A stretch of DNA of 64,000 nt, from the NCBI GenBank assembly GCA_016182605.1, contig JACPGE010000038.1:1-64000 (forward strand), in the 5' to 3' direction. Within the stretch, counting starts at the first letter, position 1; every line of letters begins with the position of its first letter. The translations under genes were made by a program, and so were the position numbers. This DNA is from Candidatus Hydrogenedentota bacterium. Lineage in GTDB: Bacteria; Hydrogenedentota; Hydrogenedentia; Hydrogenedentales; JAEUWI01. Shown piece after piece: positions 8,879 through 16,652 of this stretch. The notes below the pieces were generated by a model. It made no database searches and was not told the DNA's origin. It worked only from the letters and a program-made list of their open reading frames with translations.

Positions 8879-10150
8879 ATGAGCGACAATTACAAGTACA
8901 CCGCCATCGTCGCCGATGACAGCGAAGATATTCGCCGGCTCGTCAAGCGTGCCCTCGAATGCGAAGGCGTGATGTGTGACACCGTCCCGGATGGACTCGC
9001 CGCCAAAGAGCGCATGGACGCACAAGCCTATGACATTGTCATTTCCGACCTCCGCATGCCCCGCATGCACGGACACAAGCTCCTCGTGGACATGCTTGAG
9101 TCCGGAAGCGCCGTTCCCTTTGTCGTCATCACCGGCGTGACCGATCCGCGCGTCATCCGCGACCTCTACACCCGCGGGGCCGCGGATGTTCTCGTGAAAC
9201 CCTTCAACTTCACCGTGATGGCCTTGCGGATGCGCCACCTCCTCGATCAGCGCCGCCTCGCCACCACCGGCGCCTCCCACGAAAACATCTCCCGCCAGCT
9301 CGAATCCACCACCGCCGTTCTGCAGCGCCAGCTCTCCGAGGTTGCCACCAGTTTCGAATCCACCATCGCCGATCTCTCCCGCCAGCGGGAAGAGCTTGAA
9401 AGCGGCTATCTCGGCTCCGTCCGCGTCCTCGCCAACCTGATGGAACAGGTCGGCCAATCCAGCCGGAGCCATACCGTGCGCGTCGAAAAAACTGCCGCCG
9501 CCATCGCACAACGGGTCGACTATCCGGCCAGTGAACTTCTCAATCTCAAGCTCGCCGCCCTGCTCCACGAAATCGGCGCCTTCGGCATGCCCGACGGCAT
9601 CCGCCTCAAACCGCCCTGGGAGCTGGATCCCGAAGAACGCAAACACTTCGAGCGCTATCCCGAGATTGGCGCCACCGTCCTCTATGAACTCAAGAACGGG
9701 GCCGCAATGGTGGAACTCGTCGAAGACCACGCGGAAAACTTCAACGGCACCGGCTTTCCCGCGAAAAAACTTGGGCGCAACGTCTCCCTCGGCGCGCGCA
9801 TCCTGCGCATTGCCGACGGCTGCGACACCTTTCTCATGCACATCCATGAAGCAGACAAGATGGACGCGCTGGAAGCCTATCTGTTACAGGAGAGCGGCAA
9901 GAAATTCGATCCCGTCCTCGTGCCGCACGCCAGCGACTACTTCGACGAGTTGCTCCGGGGCGACGACATGACATTCGAACTGCCCGCGAATCAACTGTAC
10001 GAAGGGCTGACCCTCGCCGAAAATATTTTCGACGCTCGCGGGCGTTTCCTCGCGCGCGAAGGCGCCGAACTCACCGCCACTCTGGTCCAGCGCATCGGCA
10101 CACTCCTGCGCGCGAAGCTCGTGCGCGTCAGCGCATCGCCCGCATCCTGA
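8879..10150 (+). CDS. response regulator with divergent HD-GYP domain
   Basis: A 423-residue protein. Residues 5-125 are a receiver domain with the acidic pair Asp13/Asp14, phospho-acceptor Asp57 and Lys107. A coiled-coil linker (about 140-175) leads to an HD-GYP-like domain. The usual metal motif HDIGK reads LLHEIGAFG, and the signature HHExxDGSGYP reads DHAENFNGTGFP. The His-Asp pair is therefore His-Glu and the GYP motif is GFP. It may still bind metal, but cyclic-di-GMP hydrolysis is uncertain. ATG 8879 has GGAG at spacing 5. No partner histidine kinase is adjacent. It converges with another response regulator at 10192-10785. Confidence 0.85.
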   Translation: MSDNYKYTAIVADDSEDIRRLVKRALECEGVMCDTVPDGLAAKERMDAQAYDIVISDLRMPRMHGHKLLVDMLESGSAVPFVVITGVTDPRVIRDLYTRGAADVLVKPFNFTVMALRMRHLLDQRRLATTGASHENISRQLESTTAVLQRQLSEVATSFESTIADLSRQREELESGYLGSVRVLANLMEQVGQSSRSHTVRVEKTAAAIAQRVDYPASELLNLKLAALLHEIGAFGMPDGIRLKPPWELDPEERKHFERYPEIGATVLYELKNGAAMVELVEDHAENFNGTGFPAKKLGRNVSLGARILRIADGCDTFLMHIHEADKMDALEAYLLQESGKKFDPVLVPHASDYFDELLRGDDMTFELPANQLYEGLTLAENIFDARGRFLAREGAELTATLVQRIGTLLRAKLVRVSASPAS

Positions 10151-10191
10151 CGCCACAGGGCGCCGCGCCGCCCATGCCTCATGCGGCGCTC

Positions 10192-10785
10192 CTACTGCAA
10201 TTCCGGAAAGTGCGCCGCCCGGCAATCGGGGCAAATCACATGACTCACCTCCACATCGATGTGCGCCTCCACGTACTGCGCAAGATCGCTCCACGACTCC
10301 TGCTCCGGATTTACCTTGTGGCAATACATGCATACTGGCAAGAGCCGCGCCAGATCGCTGATCTGGCGGCGCGCGCCCTCCAATTCCCGGATGCGTTCCG
10401 AAAGCTGCACTTGCAAGCGCACCACCCGTATTCCCACCTTGACGCGCGCCAGCAGCTCCGCCGTATTGAAGGGTTTCGTCAGGTAATCGTTGGCGCCCGC
10501 ATTAAGGCCCTCCACGATATTCGCCTTCTCGTTCATTGCCGAGAGCAGTATGATATACGGCAGGTTGTTGTCATACTGCGCCCGGATGCGCCTGCACAGA
10601 TCCACCCCGCTTAACCCCGGCATGATCCAGTCCAGCAGCAGCAGCATCGGCGCGTCCTCCCCCTGAATCAAACCCCACGCTTCCTCGCCATCGCAAGCCT
10701 GCAACACCTCGCAATTCAAGCTCGCCAGCGCGTGCTTCAGAATCGTGCGGGAAATTTCAAGGTCGTCTGTGATGAGAATGCGCAC
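10192..10785 (-). CDS. response regulator with C-terminal Cys-rich (CxxC)2 module
   Basis: A 197-residue protein. A receiver domain (1-125) carries Asp7/Asp8, phospho-Asp52 and the KPF motif. A helix (about 125-145) joins a C-terminal module MPVCMYCHKVNPEQESW...HVICPDC. This CxxCKxI...W...FSHGICPxC-type tail is a known short module in sensory proteins and likely binds zinc or another metal. There is no DNA-binding domain, so output is probably through protein contact. It has its own promoter region in the repeat-containing gap above 10786. The gene is convergent with the HD-GYP-type regulator, 41 bases apart. Confidence 0.88.
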   Translation of the reverse strand: MRILITDDLEISRTILKHALASLNCEVLQACDGEEAWGLIQGEDAPMLLLLDWIMPGLSGVDLCRRIRAQYDNNLPYIILLSAMNEKANIVEGLNAGANDYLTKPFNTAELLARVKVGIRVVRLQVQLSERIRELEGARRQISDLARLLPVCMYCHKVNPEQESWSDLAQYVEAHIDVEVSHVICPDCRAAHFPELQ

Positions 10786-10910
10786 GGGGATTTAGCCTCC
10801 ACCGCATTCTACACGATCGGTCGCGCCCGCGATTACTTTTTTTCCCCGTTTCTCACACCCCAGCCGCTCGTTCCCGCACCTCCCGTCGAAACACATACAA
10901 AACCCGGGCA

Positions 10911-11074
10911 TAGCAGCCCGTTGCAAAACTCGAACGCGGGCTACGAACGGCCCTCTTGTCCGAACTCTGCGTTGCGAGACCTTGAAAATAGCCGTATTTC
11001 CGGCGGTCTCACGCCTTGATTTCGGCCAAAATTGCTCGTTCTCGCCGTCGCGCGACTTTTGCAACGGGCTGCTA
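10911..11074. repeat. 18-base perfect inverted repeat enclosing 128 bases
   Basis: TAGCAGCCCGTTGCAAAA (10911-10928) is repeated exactly in inverse at 11057-11074. A shorter inverse pair (GAGACC/GGTCTC) lies inside. No gene is seen in 10786-11174. The arrangement resembles a small non-autonomous element; no clear target duplication was found at the ends. A separate hairpin, CCTTGCCGG (about 11099-11107) with CCGGCAAGG (about 11142-11150), lies near the end of the VOC gene. Confidence 0.75.
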
Positions 11075-11174
11075 GATTCCCAAAACCAAAGGGGGTGTGC
11101 CTTGCCGGCGCGCAGATCTCCAAACCGGACGGCAGATCTCCTCCGGCAAGGCGCTGTCCCCGAAGCACACACCC

Positions 11175-12071
11175 TCACTCCCACACCCCCTCCGGAATGG
11201 GCTTTGCCTCCACGATCTCGAGCAAGACCTGCTCCGGGCCCAGCACGAAGAAGCTCTTCATGCCATAGGGCTCGCGCACGGCAATCGGCTCCACAATATT
11301 CAGCCCCGCCGCCTTCATGCGTTCATAGACCGGTCCGATATCCCGGTAGGAAAACGCGAGGTGATCCAGCACGTGCCCCCGCGTCGGCTCAAAGGCCACC
11401 AGCGGCTTGCCCGGCCACCAGGAGATCCCCGGCTGGTCCGGCTTGCCGAACACGATGATGTTCACATTGCCGCATTGGATGAAGTTCATCCAGATCCCCG
11501 CCAGCGTCTCCATCGACCCCGCGGGCTTCGGCACCTCGCGCCCCCGGCGGCTCGCAAGCCCCAGGTGATCCGCGTACCAGTTCGACGTGGCGTTTACGTC
11601 GTCGGCGAAGAGATGCACATGCGCGAAGCGGTGGTGCCCCATCGTGTTGATCTCGATGGCCTCTTGATCCGGGCCCTTGATGTACATGTAGAAATTGTCT
11701 TCGCCGGGCAGGGGCTGCAACTCCGTGTGAAAGGGCACGCCCTGTTTTTTCCACCACTGGAATTCATGCGCCACATCCACCCCGCCCCAGCCGATGTGCC
11801 AGATGCCCGTCGTCCACGCATTGCGGGGCTCCTCCTCCACCACGTTAAACAGCAAAAACGACCGCTCGGTGAAAAGGGCGTCCACCCGGTTCATGAACTT
11901 CACCGGCACCGCGCCGAAGACTTCCTCGTAGAACTTCATCGAACGCGCCTGATCCGTCGTGTTGATGTGCACGTGATGAAAGCGCGCCGCATCCTCCGCG
12001 GCAGCACCCGCGATTCGAGTTGCAGTCATCAGCATTGCCCCCCACAGTAAAACGCTTCCTGCACGCATCAT
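11175..12071 (-). CDS. secreted two-domain VOC (glyoxalase-like) protein
   Basis: A 298-residue protein with an N-terminal signal peptide (about 1-23, ending AGA|AAED). Two vicinal-oxygen-chelate repeats follow. The first (about 30-140) starts FHHVHINTTD and ends EAIEINT; the second (about 145-290) starts FAHVHLFADDV and ends VLLEIVEA. The paired His and Glu at strand ends are the usual metal ligands of the fold. The reaction cannot be named: glyoxalase, dioxygenase and resistance proteins share this fold, and an exported form is unusual. Its ATG overlaps the stop of the upstream thioesterase gene by one base (TGATG), so the two are translationally coupled. Confidence 0.83.
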   Translation of the reverse strand: MMRAGSVLLWGAMLMTATRIAGAAAEDAARFHHVHINTTDQARSMKFYEEVFGAVPVKFMNRVDALFTERSFLLFNVVEEEPRNAWTTGIWHIGWGGVDVAHEFQWWKKQGVPFHTELQPLPGEDNFYMYIKGPDQEAIEINTMGHHRFAHVHLFADDVNATSNWYADHLGLASRRGREVPKPAGSMETLAGIWMNFIQCGNVNIIVFGKPDQPGISWWPGKPLVAFEPTRGHVLDHLAFSYRDIGPVYERMKAAGLNIVEPIAVREPYGMKSFFVLGPEQVLLEIVEAKPIPEGVWE

Positions 12072-12541
12072 CAGGCCTCCCGGGTTGTGTTCAAGGGTTC
12101 CCGTACGGTCTTCATCGTCGAAGTGGACGTCACGGCCACGGCGCCCTCCTGATCGATCACGCCGCCCTCCATGTGAATAAGGCGCCCCTCTACCTCGCTC
12201 AGCCGCACTTCCACGAAATAGGGCCGCTCATCCGCGGGCACGGGCCGCAGATAGGTGCAATTCAGCGTCAGCGTGACGCACGGGGCCCGGGTCGCCAGCA
12301 CGGCGAGTGAACCGTAAATGCAGTCGAGCGACGCACACAGGATCCCTCCCTGCACAATCCCGGCCGAATTCGCAAAGGGGTGCCGCGCGGGAAAGGCGGC
12401 CCGAAGCGACTGCCCGGCCTGGTATGCCGTAAAGGTCATCTCCAAATGCTCCATCACCGGCGGCGGCATAAACCGGGTCCTGGGCGATGCCGACATCACG
12501 GCATGGAGCGCCGCGTGCAATTCTGTGTGGAGGTCCGCCAT
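12071..12541 (-). CDS. PaaI-like hotdog thioesterase
   Basis: A 156-residue single hotdog-fold protein. Motifs HPFANSAGIVQGGILCASLDCIYG and VTLTLNCTYLRPV match the PaaI/YiiD thioesterase group, where the N-x-x-G-x-x-x-GG segment positions the catalytic water and acidic residue (here Asp in the SLDC turn). It would hydrolyse acyl-CoA or aryl-CoA thioesters in the cytoplasm. Two starts are possible, ATG 12541 and ATG 12571; neither has a strong ribosome site, and I prefer 12541 because the helix then begins as in the family. It is the first gene of a two-gene operon with the VOC protein and is divergent from the PQQ dehydrogenase. Confidence 0.82.
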   Translation of the reverse strand: MADLHTELHAALHAVMSASPRTRFMPPPVMEHLEMTFTAYQAGQSLRAAFPARHPFANSAGIVQGGILCASLDCIYGSLAVLATRAPCVTLTLNCTYLRPVPADERPYFVEVRLSEVEGRLIHMEGGVIDQEGAVAVTSTSTMKTVREPLNTTREA

Positions 12542-12590
12542 GGCGTTACGGTATCCGATTTGGAGCGTCATATCCAACTGTCCGCGCGTA

Positions 12591-12619
12591 TGGACAAATG
12601 GAGGCGTTGGGGTTAGAAT
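12591..12619 (+). promoter_or_regulatory. promoter of the PQQ dehydrogenase gene
   Basis: TGGACA (12591-12596), a 17-base spacer, then TAGAAT (12614-12619): 5/6 at both boxes of the housekeeping consensus with optimal spacing. It fires toward the gene starting at 12693, with a leader of about 65 bases. Confidence 0.72.
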
Positions 12620-12692
12620 CACAGGTCTTCCCGCGGGGCTGCCGCGGGCGGATCGGGCGGACACCGGGCAGAAACGGAGAGGAGGCTCTAGC

Positions 12693-14579
12693 GTGGGTGT
12701 AGCGGGAAAACTCTGGGCAAGCAGCTTGACGCTGCTGGTGGCGGCGGTGGGATGGGCGGGATCGGACGGCACTTCCTGGCCCACGTACAATGGCGACCTG
12801 GGCAGCACGAAGTACGCCCCCCTCGATCAAATCAACAAAGACAACGTGAGCCAGCTCACCCTCGCCTGGCAATGGGACTCCCCCGAAAACGCCCTGGCCG
12901 CCAAGGACCGGCGCCTCATGACCTTCGCCCACGAGGCCACCCCGCTGATGGCCGATGGCGTCCTCTATACCCTCACGTCCCACTGCGTCGCCGCCGCCAT
13001 GGACGCGGCCACCGGCGAAACGCAGTGGACCTACGACCCCGAAAGTTACAAGGCCGGGCGCCCGACCAACCTGGGCTTCCTCGCGCGGGGCCTCGCCTAT
13101 TGGACCGATGGCAGCGTGAAACGCCTTTTCGTGCCCACCGGCGATTCGCGCCTTATTGCCGTCGACGCCGTCAGCGGAAAACCCGTTCCCGAATTCGGCG
13201 TCAACGGCGAGATCGATCTCACTCAGGGCCTCCGCCGGCCCATCGCACGCAACGACTACACCGTTAACTCGCCGCCCATCGTCTGCCGCGATGTCGTCGT
13301 CGTCGGCAGCGCCATCTTCGACGGTCCCAGCTATATGGAAATGCCCCCGGGCGACGTGCGCGGTTTCGACGCGCGCACCGGCGCCCTCAAATGGACCTTT
13401 CAGACCGTCCCCCAGCCCGGGGAATTCGGCAATGAAACCTGGGAGAACGGATCCTGGCAGTACACCGGCAATACCAACGTCTGGACCCTCATGAGCGCCG
13501 ACGACGCGCTCGGCTTCGTCTATCTCCCCACGGGCACCCCCACAAACGACTGGTACGGCGGCCACCGCCACGGCGACGGGCTCTTCGGCGAATCGCTCGT
13601 CTGCCTCAATGTGGAAACCGGCGAGCGCGTCTGGCACTTCCAGCATGTGCACCACGGGGTCTGGGACTACGATCTCCCCGCCGCGCCCGTGCTGGCCGAC
13701 ATTGTCGTCGATGGCACGCCCCGCAAGGCGCTCGCCCAGATCACCAAGCAGGGCTTCTGCTGGATGCTCGACCGCGTCACCGGCGAACCCATCTGGCCCA
13801 TCGAAGAGCGGCCCGTTCCGCAGTCCACCGTGTCCGGCGAGAAGACCTCGCCCACGCAGCCCTTTCCCACCAAGCCGGTGGCCTTTATCGAGCAGGGCGC
13901 GTCGGTGGACAGCCTGATCGATTTCACGCCGGAAGTGCGCGAGAAGGCCCTGGCCATCTTCGAGAAGTATCACGGTGGACCGCTCTACACGCCCCCCGGC
14001 ACCGACAAGCCCACCATCAACATGCCCGGCTGGGCGGGCGCCGCAAACTGGAATGGCGCCGCACTCGATCCGGAGACCGCGACCCTCTTCATCCCCGTGA
14101 AGCGCGCGGCCATCTCCATGCTGCTCGTAAAGCCCGATGCGGCGCGATCCAACTTCGACTATGTCGGCCGCCCGGAACTCTACGTCCAGGGCCCCGAAGG
14201 GCTGCCCCTCTGGAAGCCCCCCTACTCTTACGTGATCGCGCTCAACATGAACACCGGCGAGTACACTTGGAAGACCACCACCGGCGCGGGCCCCAAGGAT
14301 CATCCGCTCTTGAAGGGGCTGAACCTGCCCGACCTCGGCGACTTGGGCAAGGGCTTCCCCCTCGCCACCAGGAGCCTCCTCTTCCTCGCGATGGAAGACG
14401 AAAACAAGATGTTCTATGCCTTGGACAAGGGCACCGGGGAAATCCTCTTCAAGATGGCCCTCCCCGTCACCCCCACCGGCGCACCGCTTACTTACATGCA
14501 GAATGGAAAACAGTTTATCGTCCTGGCCGGCGGCGGCCGCCGCGAGCCGGCCTCCATCATGGCGCTCGCATTGCCCTAA
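12693..14579 (+). CDS. PQQ-dependent dehydrogenase (quinoprotein, beta-propeller)
   Basis: A 628-residue periplasmic quinoprotein. GTG 12693 follows GGAGAGGAGG and begins a signal peptide ending near VGWAGSDG. The mature protein starts with the family entry motif WPTYNGDLGSTKYAPLDQI and contains repeated propeller-blade motifs (VDAVSGKPV, FDARTGALKW, LNVETGERVWHFQ, LDRVTGEPIW, ALDKGTGEIL). Such enzymes oxidise alcohols, aldoses or polyols and pass electrons to a cytochrome c or quinone. I see no fused haem domain and no adjacent vicinal Cys-Cys typical of methanol dehydrogenase. The next gene, 27 bases downstream, encodes a cytochrome c protein that could accept its electrons. No PQQ synthesis genes are in the window. 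Confidence 0.9.
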   Translation: MGVAGKLWASSLTLLVAAVGWAGSDGTSWPTYNGDLGSTKYAPLDQINKDNVSQLTLAWQWDSPENALAAKDRRLMTFAHEATPLMADGVLYTLTSHCVAAAMDAATGETQWTYDPESYKAGRPTNLGFLARGLAYWTDGSVKRLFVPTGDSRLIAVDAVSGKPVPEFGVNGEIDLTQGLRRPIARNDYTVNSPPIVCRDVVVVGSAIFDGPSYMEMPPGDVRGFDARTGALKWTFQTVPQPGEFGNETWENGSWQYTGNTNVWTLMSADDALGFVYLPTGTPTNDWYGGHRHGDGLFGESLVCLNVETGERVWHFQHVHHGVWDYDLPAAPVLADIVVDGTPRKALAQITKQGFCWMLDRVTGEPIWPIEERPVPQSTVSGEKTSPTQPFPTKPVAFIEQGASVDSLIDFTPEVREKALAIFEKYHGGPLYTPPGTDKPTINMPGWAGAANWNGAALDPETATLFIPVKRAAISMLLVKPDAARSNFDYVGRPELYVQGPEGLPLWKPPYSYVIALNMNTGEYTWKTTTGAGPKDHPLLKGLNLPDLGDLGKGFPLATRSLLFLAMEDENKMFYALDKGTGEILFKMALPVTPTGAPLTYMQNGKQFIVLAGGGRREPASIMALALP

Positions 14580-14606
14580 CGGATTGCCCAAAGAGGAGTT
14601 CCCAGC

Positions 14607-16262
14607 GTGTTTCGCACTCTCAGTCTCGTCATCATTGCCTGTGCCGTTTCCGTTGCCGCCTGGGCACAACTGCCGCCCGAGGCCGTCGATCTCTCCAAGC
14701 TCAAGATCCCCGAGGCGCAAAAGAGCACAGACCTCTGTCCCGTCCACCTCGTGCCCGCCGATCCCAAGGTCGCCACGTGGAAACACGACGGCGTCACCTA
14801 TGGCGGCAGCACCCCGGAAGCGCAGGCGGAGTTTATGAAGGATCCCGCCAAGTTCGCCGAGGCCGCGAAACTCCAGCGCTGGGAAAACAACTTCATCCAG
14901 GCCATGAGCCGCATCTGGTGTCCCGTCACCGATCAGGTGAACCCCGGCGGACTCACCGAGTGGGACCGGCTCGGCATCAAATGGGAAAGCTGCTGCACCT
15001 TCTGCACGCAGTCCTTTGCGGAACAGGATTTCCCCGCCGCCCTGGATCGCCTCAAGGCGCGCGCCAAAGAAGCCTATACCCTGTTGGCGGGCGAATACGT
15101 CGAAGGCGCTTCCAGCCCGGTTGAAGGCGCCATCGCACAGCCCGGCGGCGGCGCGGCAGAGGCCGGCGCGGCGTGCGCGCCTGTGCCCGCATGGTTCACC
15201 TCTGGCGCACTCCAGCCCACGTGGACCGGCGGTGTCCGCACGGTCTTCGAACAGCGCTGCGTCGCCTGCCACCGCGCCGGCGGCATCTCCCCCATCGTCT
15301 TCAGCGACTACGCGACTGTCCGCAACTGGATCAAGAACATGAAGCAAAGCATCGAGACCGGCGCGATGCCCCCTTGGCCCGCCGCCCAGGGCGACCTCTG
15401 CTTCTCCAACAGCACGGCCCTCTCGCAGCCTGAGAAAGACCTCCTCCTCGCCTGGGCCAACGACCGCTTCGCGCGCGGTGAAGGCCAGGACGCCCCGATC
15501 GCCGCGGGTGCCGGCGGGTGGGCCATCGGCGAGCCCGGCGCCGTGCTGACCCTGCCGGAATATTCGCTCGCCGCGGACGTGGAAGCCGTCTTCCAGGAAT
15601 TCACGATCAAGGCTCCAGAGAAAGACCTGTGGATCGTCGCCTCCGAGATCCGCCCGGAAGATGAGTTCCTCGTCGCCGTTGTCGAAGGTGGCCCCCTCGG
15701 CGCCTATTATCCCGGCAACCGCGTGCAGCAGGCTCCTGAAGGCACCGGCTGGCGCCTCAAGGCCGGCGAGGAAGTGAAGGTGCGCGTCCGCTTCCTGAAG
15801 GAGGCGGGCTACGAAGCAACGGACCATACCCAGTTCGCGCTCCAGTTCGCAGACGGCGCAGGCCTCAAGCCCTTGCGTCAACTGCGCCTGGCCCAGGACA
15901 GCCTCTCCATTCCCGCGGGCGAAGCGAACCACGCCGTCTCGGCAGCGCTGAAGGTGGATAACGCCATGACGCTACGCGCCGTCCTCCCCAACATGAACGA
16001 ACGCGGCAAGGACCTCAAGCTTTCCCTGAAAAAGGCCGACGGATCGAGCACCACCCTTCTCGAGATCCCCCATTGGAACCCCAAGTGGCGCTTTACCTAC
16101 ACCCTGGCGCAGCCCCTCGCGCTCACCCCCGGTTCCACCCTGCTGCTGGAAGGACACATGGACAATTCCTCTATGAACGTAAACAATCCCGATGCCGGGG
16201 CCGTCGTGGGCACGGACGCGAACGGCGAAGTCTTTGAATGCTGGCTGAACTGCACCGACTGA
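14607..16262 (+). CDS. secreted cytochrome c protein with YHS-like and degenerate Cu-monooxygenase-like domains
   Basis: A 551-residue protein with a signal peptide (1-20, AWA|Q). Two Cys-containing YHS-like segments lie at about 40-95 (DLCPVHLVP) and 105-155 (WCPVTD, CCTFC). One haem motif CVACH follows in VFEQRCVACHRAGGISP, then MPPWPA, as in cytochrome domains fused to ascorbate-dependent type II copper monooxygenases. The C-terminal 200 residues follow that monooxygenase fold (IPAGEANH, EIPHWNPKWRFTYTL, DNSSMNVNNPD). However, the copper motif PHMH reads PNMN and the early His pair is missing, so that copper site looks lost. GTG start with AGAGGAG upstream. It is probably an electron acceptor for the PQQ dehydrogenase immediately upstream. 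Confidence 0.8.
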   Translation: MFRTLSLVIIACAVSVAAWAQLPPEAVDLSKLKIPEAQKSTDLCPVHLVPADPKVATWKHDGVTYGGSTPEAQAEFMKDPAKFAEAAKLQRWENNFIQAMSRIWCPVTDQVNPGGLTEWDRLGIKWESCCTFCTQSFAEQDFPAALDRLKARAKEAYTLLAGEYVEGASSPVEGAIAQPGGGAAEAGAACAPVPAWFTSGALQPTWTGGVRTVFEQRCVACHRAGGISPIVFSDYATVRNWIKNMKQSIETGAMPPWPAAQGDLCFSNSTALSQPEKDLLLAWANDRFARGEGQDAPIAAGAGGWAIGEPGAVLTLPEYSLAADVEAVFQEFTIKAPEKDLWIVASEIRPEDEFLVAVVEGGPLGAYYPGNRVQQAPEGTGWRLKAGEEVKVRVRFLKEAGYEATDHTQFALQFADGAGLKPLRQLRLAQDSLSIPAGEANHAVSAALKVDNAMTLRAVLPNMNERGKDLKLSLKKADGSSTTLLEIPHWNPKWRFTYTLAQPLALTPGSTLLLEGHMDNSSMNVNNPDAGAVVGTDANGEVFECWLNCTD

Positions 16263-16306
16263 GCCCGCTTTCGCAGAAAGCGGCCTAAATTGCGCAAGAT
16301 AGGATA

Positions 16307-16335
16307 TTGGCAACGGCCCGGGCGCGTGCTACAAT
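16307..16335 (+). promoter_or_regulatory. promoter of the 64-residue GspF-N-like gene
   Basis: TTGGCA (16307-16312), 17 bases, then TACAAT (16330-16335), 31 bases before ATG 16366. With the terminator at 16590-16624 this makes the small gene an independent transcription unit. Confidence 0.75.
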
Positions 16336-16365
16336 GCCCGTCAGGGAAAAACGGAGACGATAGCC

Positions 16366-16560
16366 ATGCCAACCTACGAGTACCATGCCATTCGTGCAGA
16401 GGGCGACAAGGAAAAGTCCTTTGTCGGCGGCGTTGTTGTGGCCAAGGATCGCCATGATGCGAAGGCCAAGATCCGCGAGCACGGCCTGAAAGCCACGATG
16501 CTGAAACAGGCGCGCGGCATCATGGCCTTCATCAAATGGCTGGATGCGGACATCCGATAG
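16366..16560 (+). CDS. 64-residue protein resembling the GspF/PilC N-terminus
   Basis: A small basic protein beginning MPTYEYHAIRAEGDKEKSF, then AKDRHDAKAKIREHGLKATM. The opening Y-x-Y-x-A and the A-x-x-x-L/I-x-x-x-G helix are what one sees in the first 50 residues of type II secretion / type IV pilus membrane protein GspF/PilC. Here they stand alone, without the membrane domains. The C-terminus (IMAFIKWLDADIR) is short and not a membrane helix. It has its own consensus promoter and terminator, so it is unlikely to be debris of a longer gene. It could be a stand-alone regulator of the secretion machinery, or an unrelated small protein. A PilB/GspE ATPase lies at 52478-54358. Confidence 0.72.
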   Translation: MPTYEYHAIRAEGDKEKSFVGGVVVAKDRHDAKAKIREHGLKATMLKQARGIMAFIKWLDADIR

Positions 16561-16589
16561 CCCGGTTTCGCGCCGATTAAGTACGGCTT

Positions 16590-16624
16590 GACGCTCTGGC
16601 CCTCGGGCTTGGGCGTCTTTTTTA
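16590..16624 (+). terminator. rho-independent terminator
   Basis: GACGC (16590-16594) pairs with GCGTC (16613-16617), with an inner GGCC/GGCTT stem, followed by seven T. It ends the small gene at 16366-16560 just before the GH88 gene. Confidence 0.7.
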
Positions 16625-16652
16625 TGTGACCAGGAATTTTGAAGGTAGGTAC

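Noticed and set aside
12546-15932. A 1128-codon open frame on the minus strand
   Set aside because: It is the antisense of the PQQ dehydrogenase and cytochrome genes. It lacks domain motifs and is Gly/Ala/Glu-rich, as expected from high-GC antisense.
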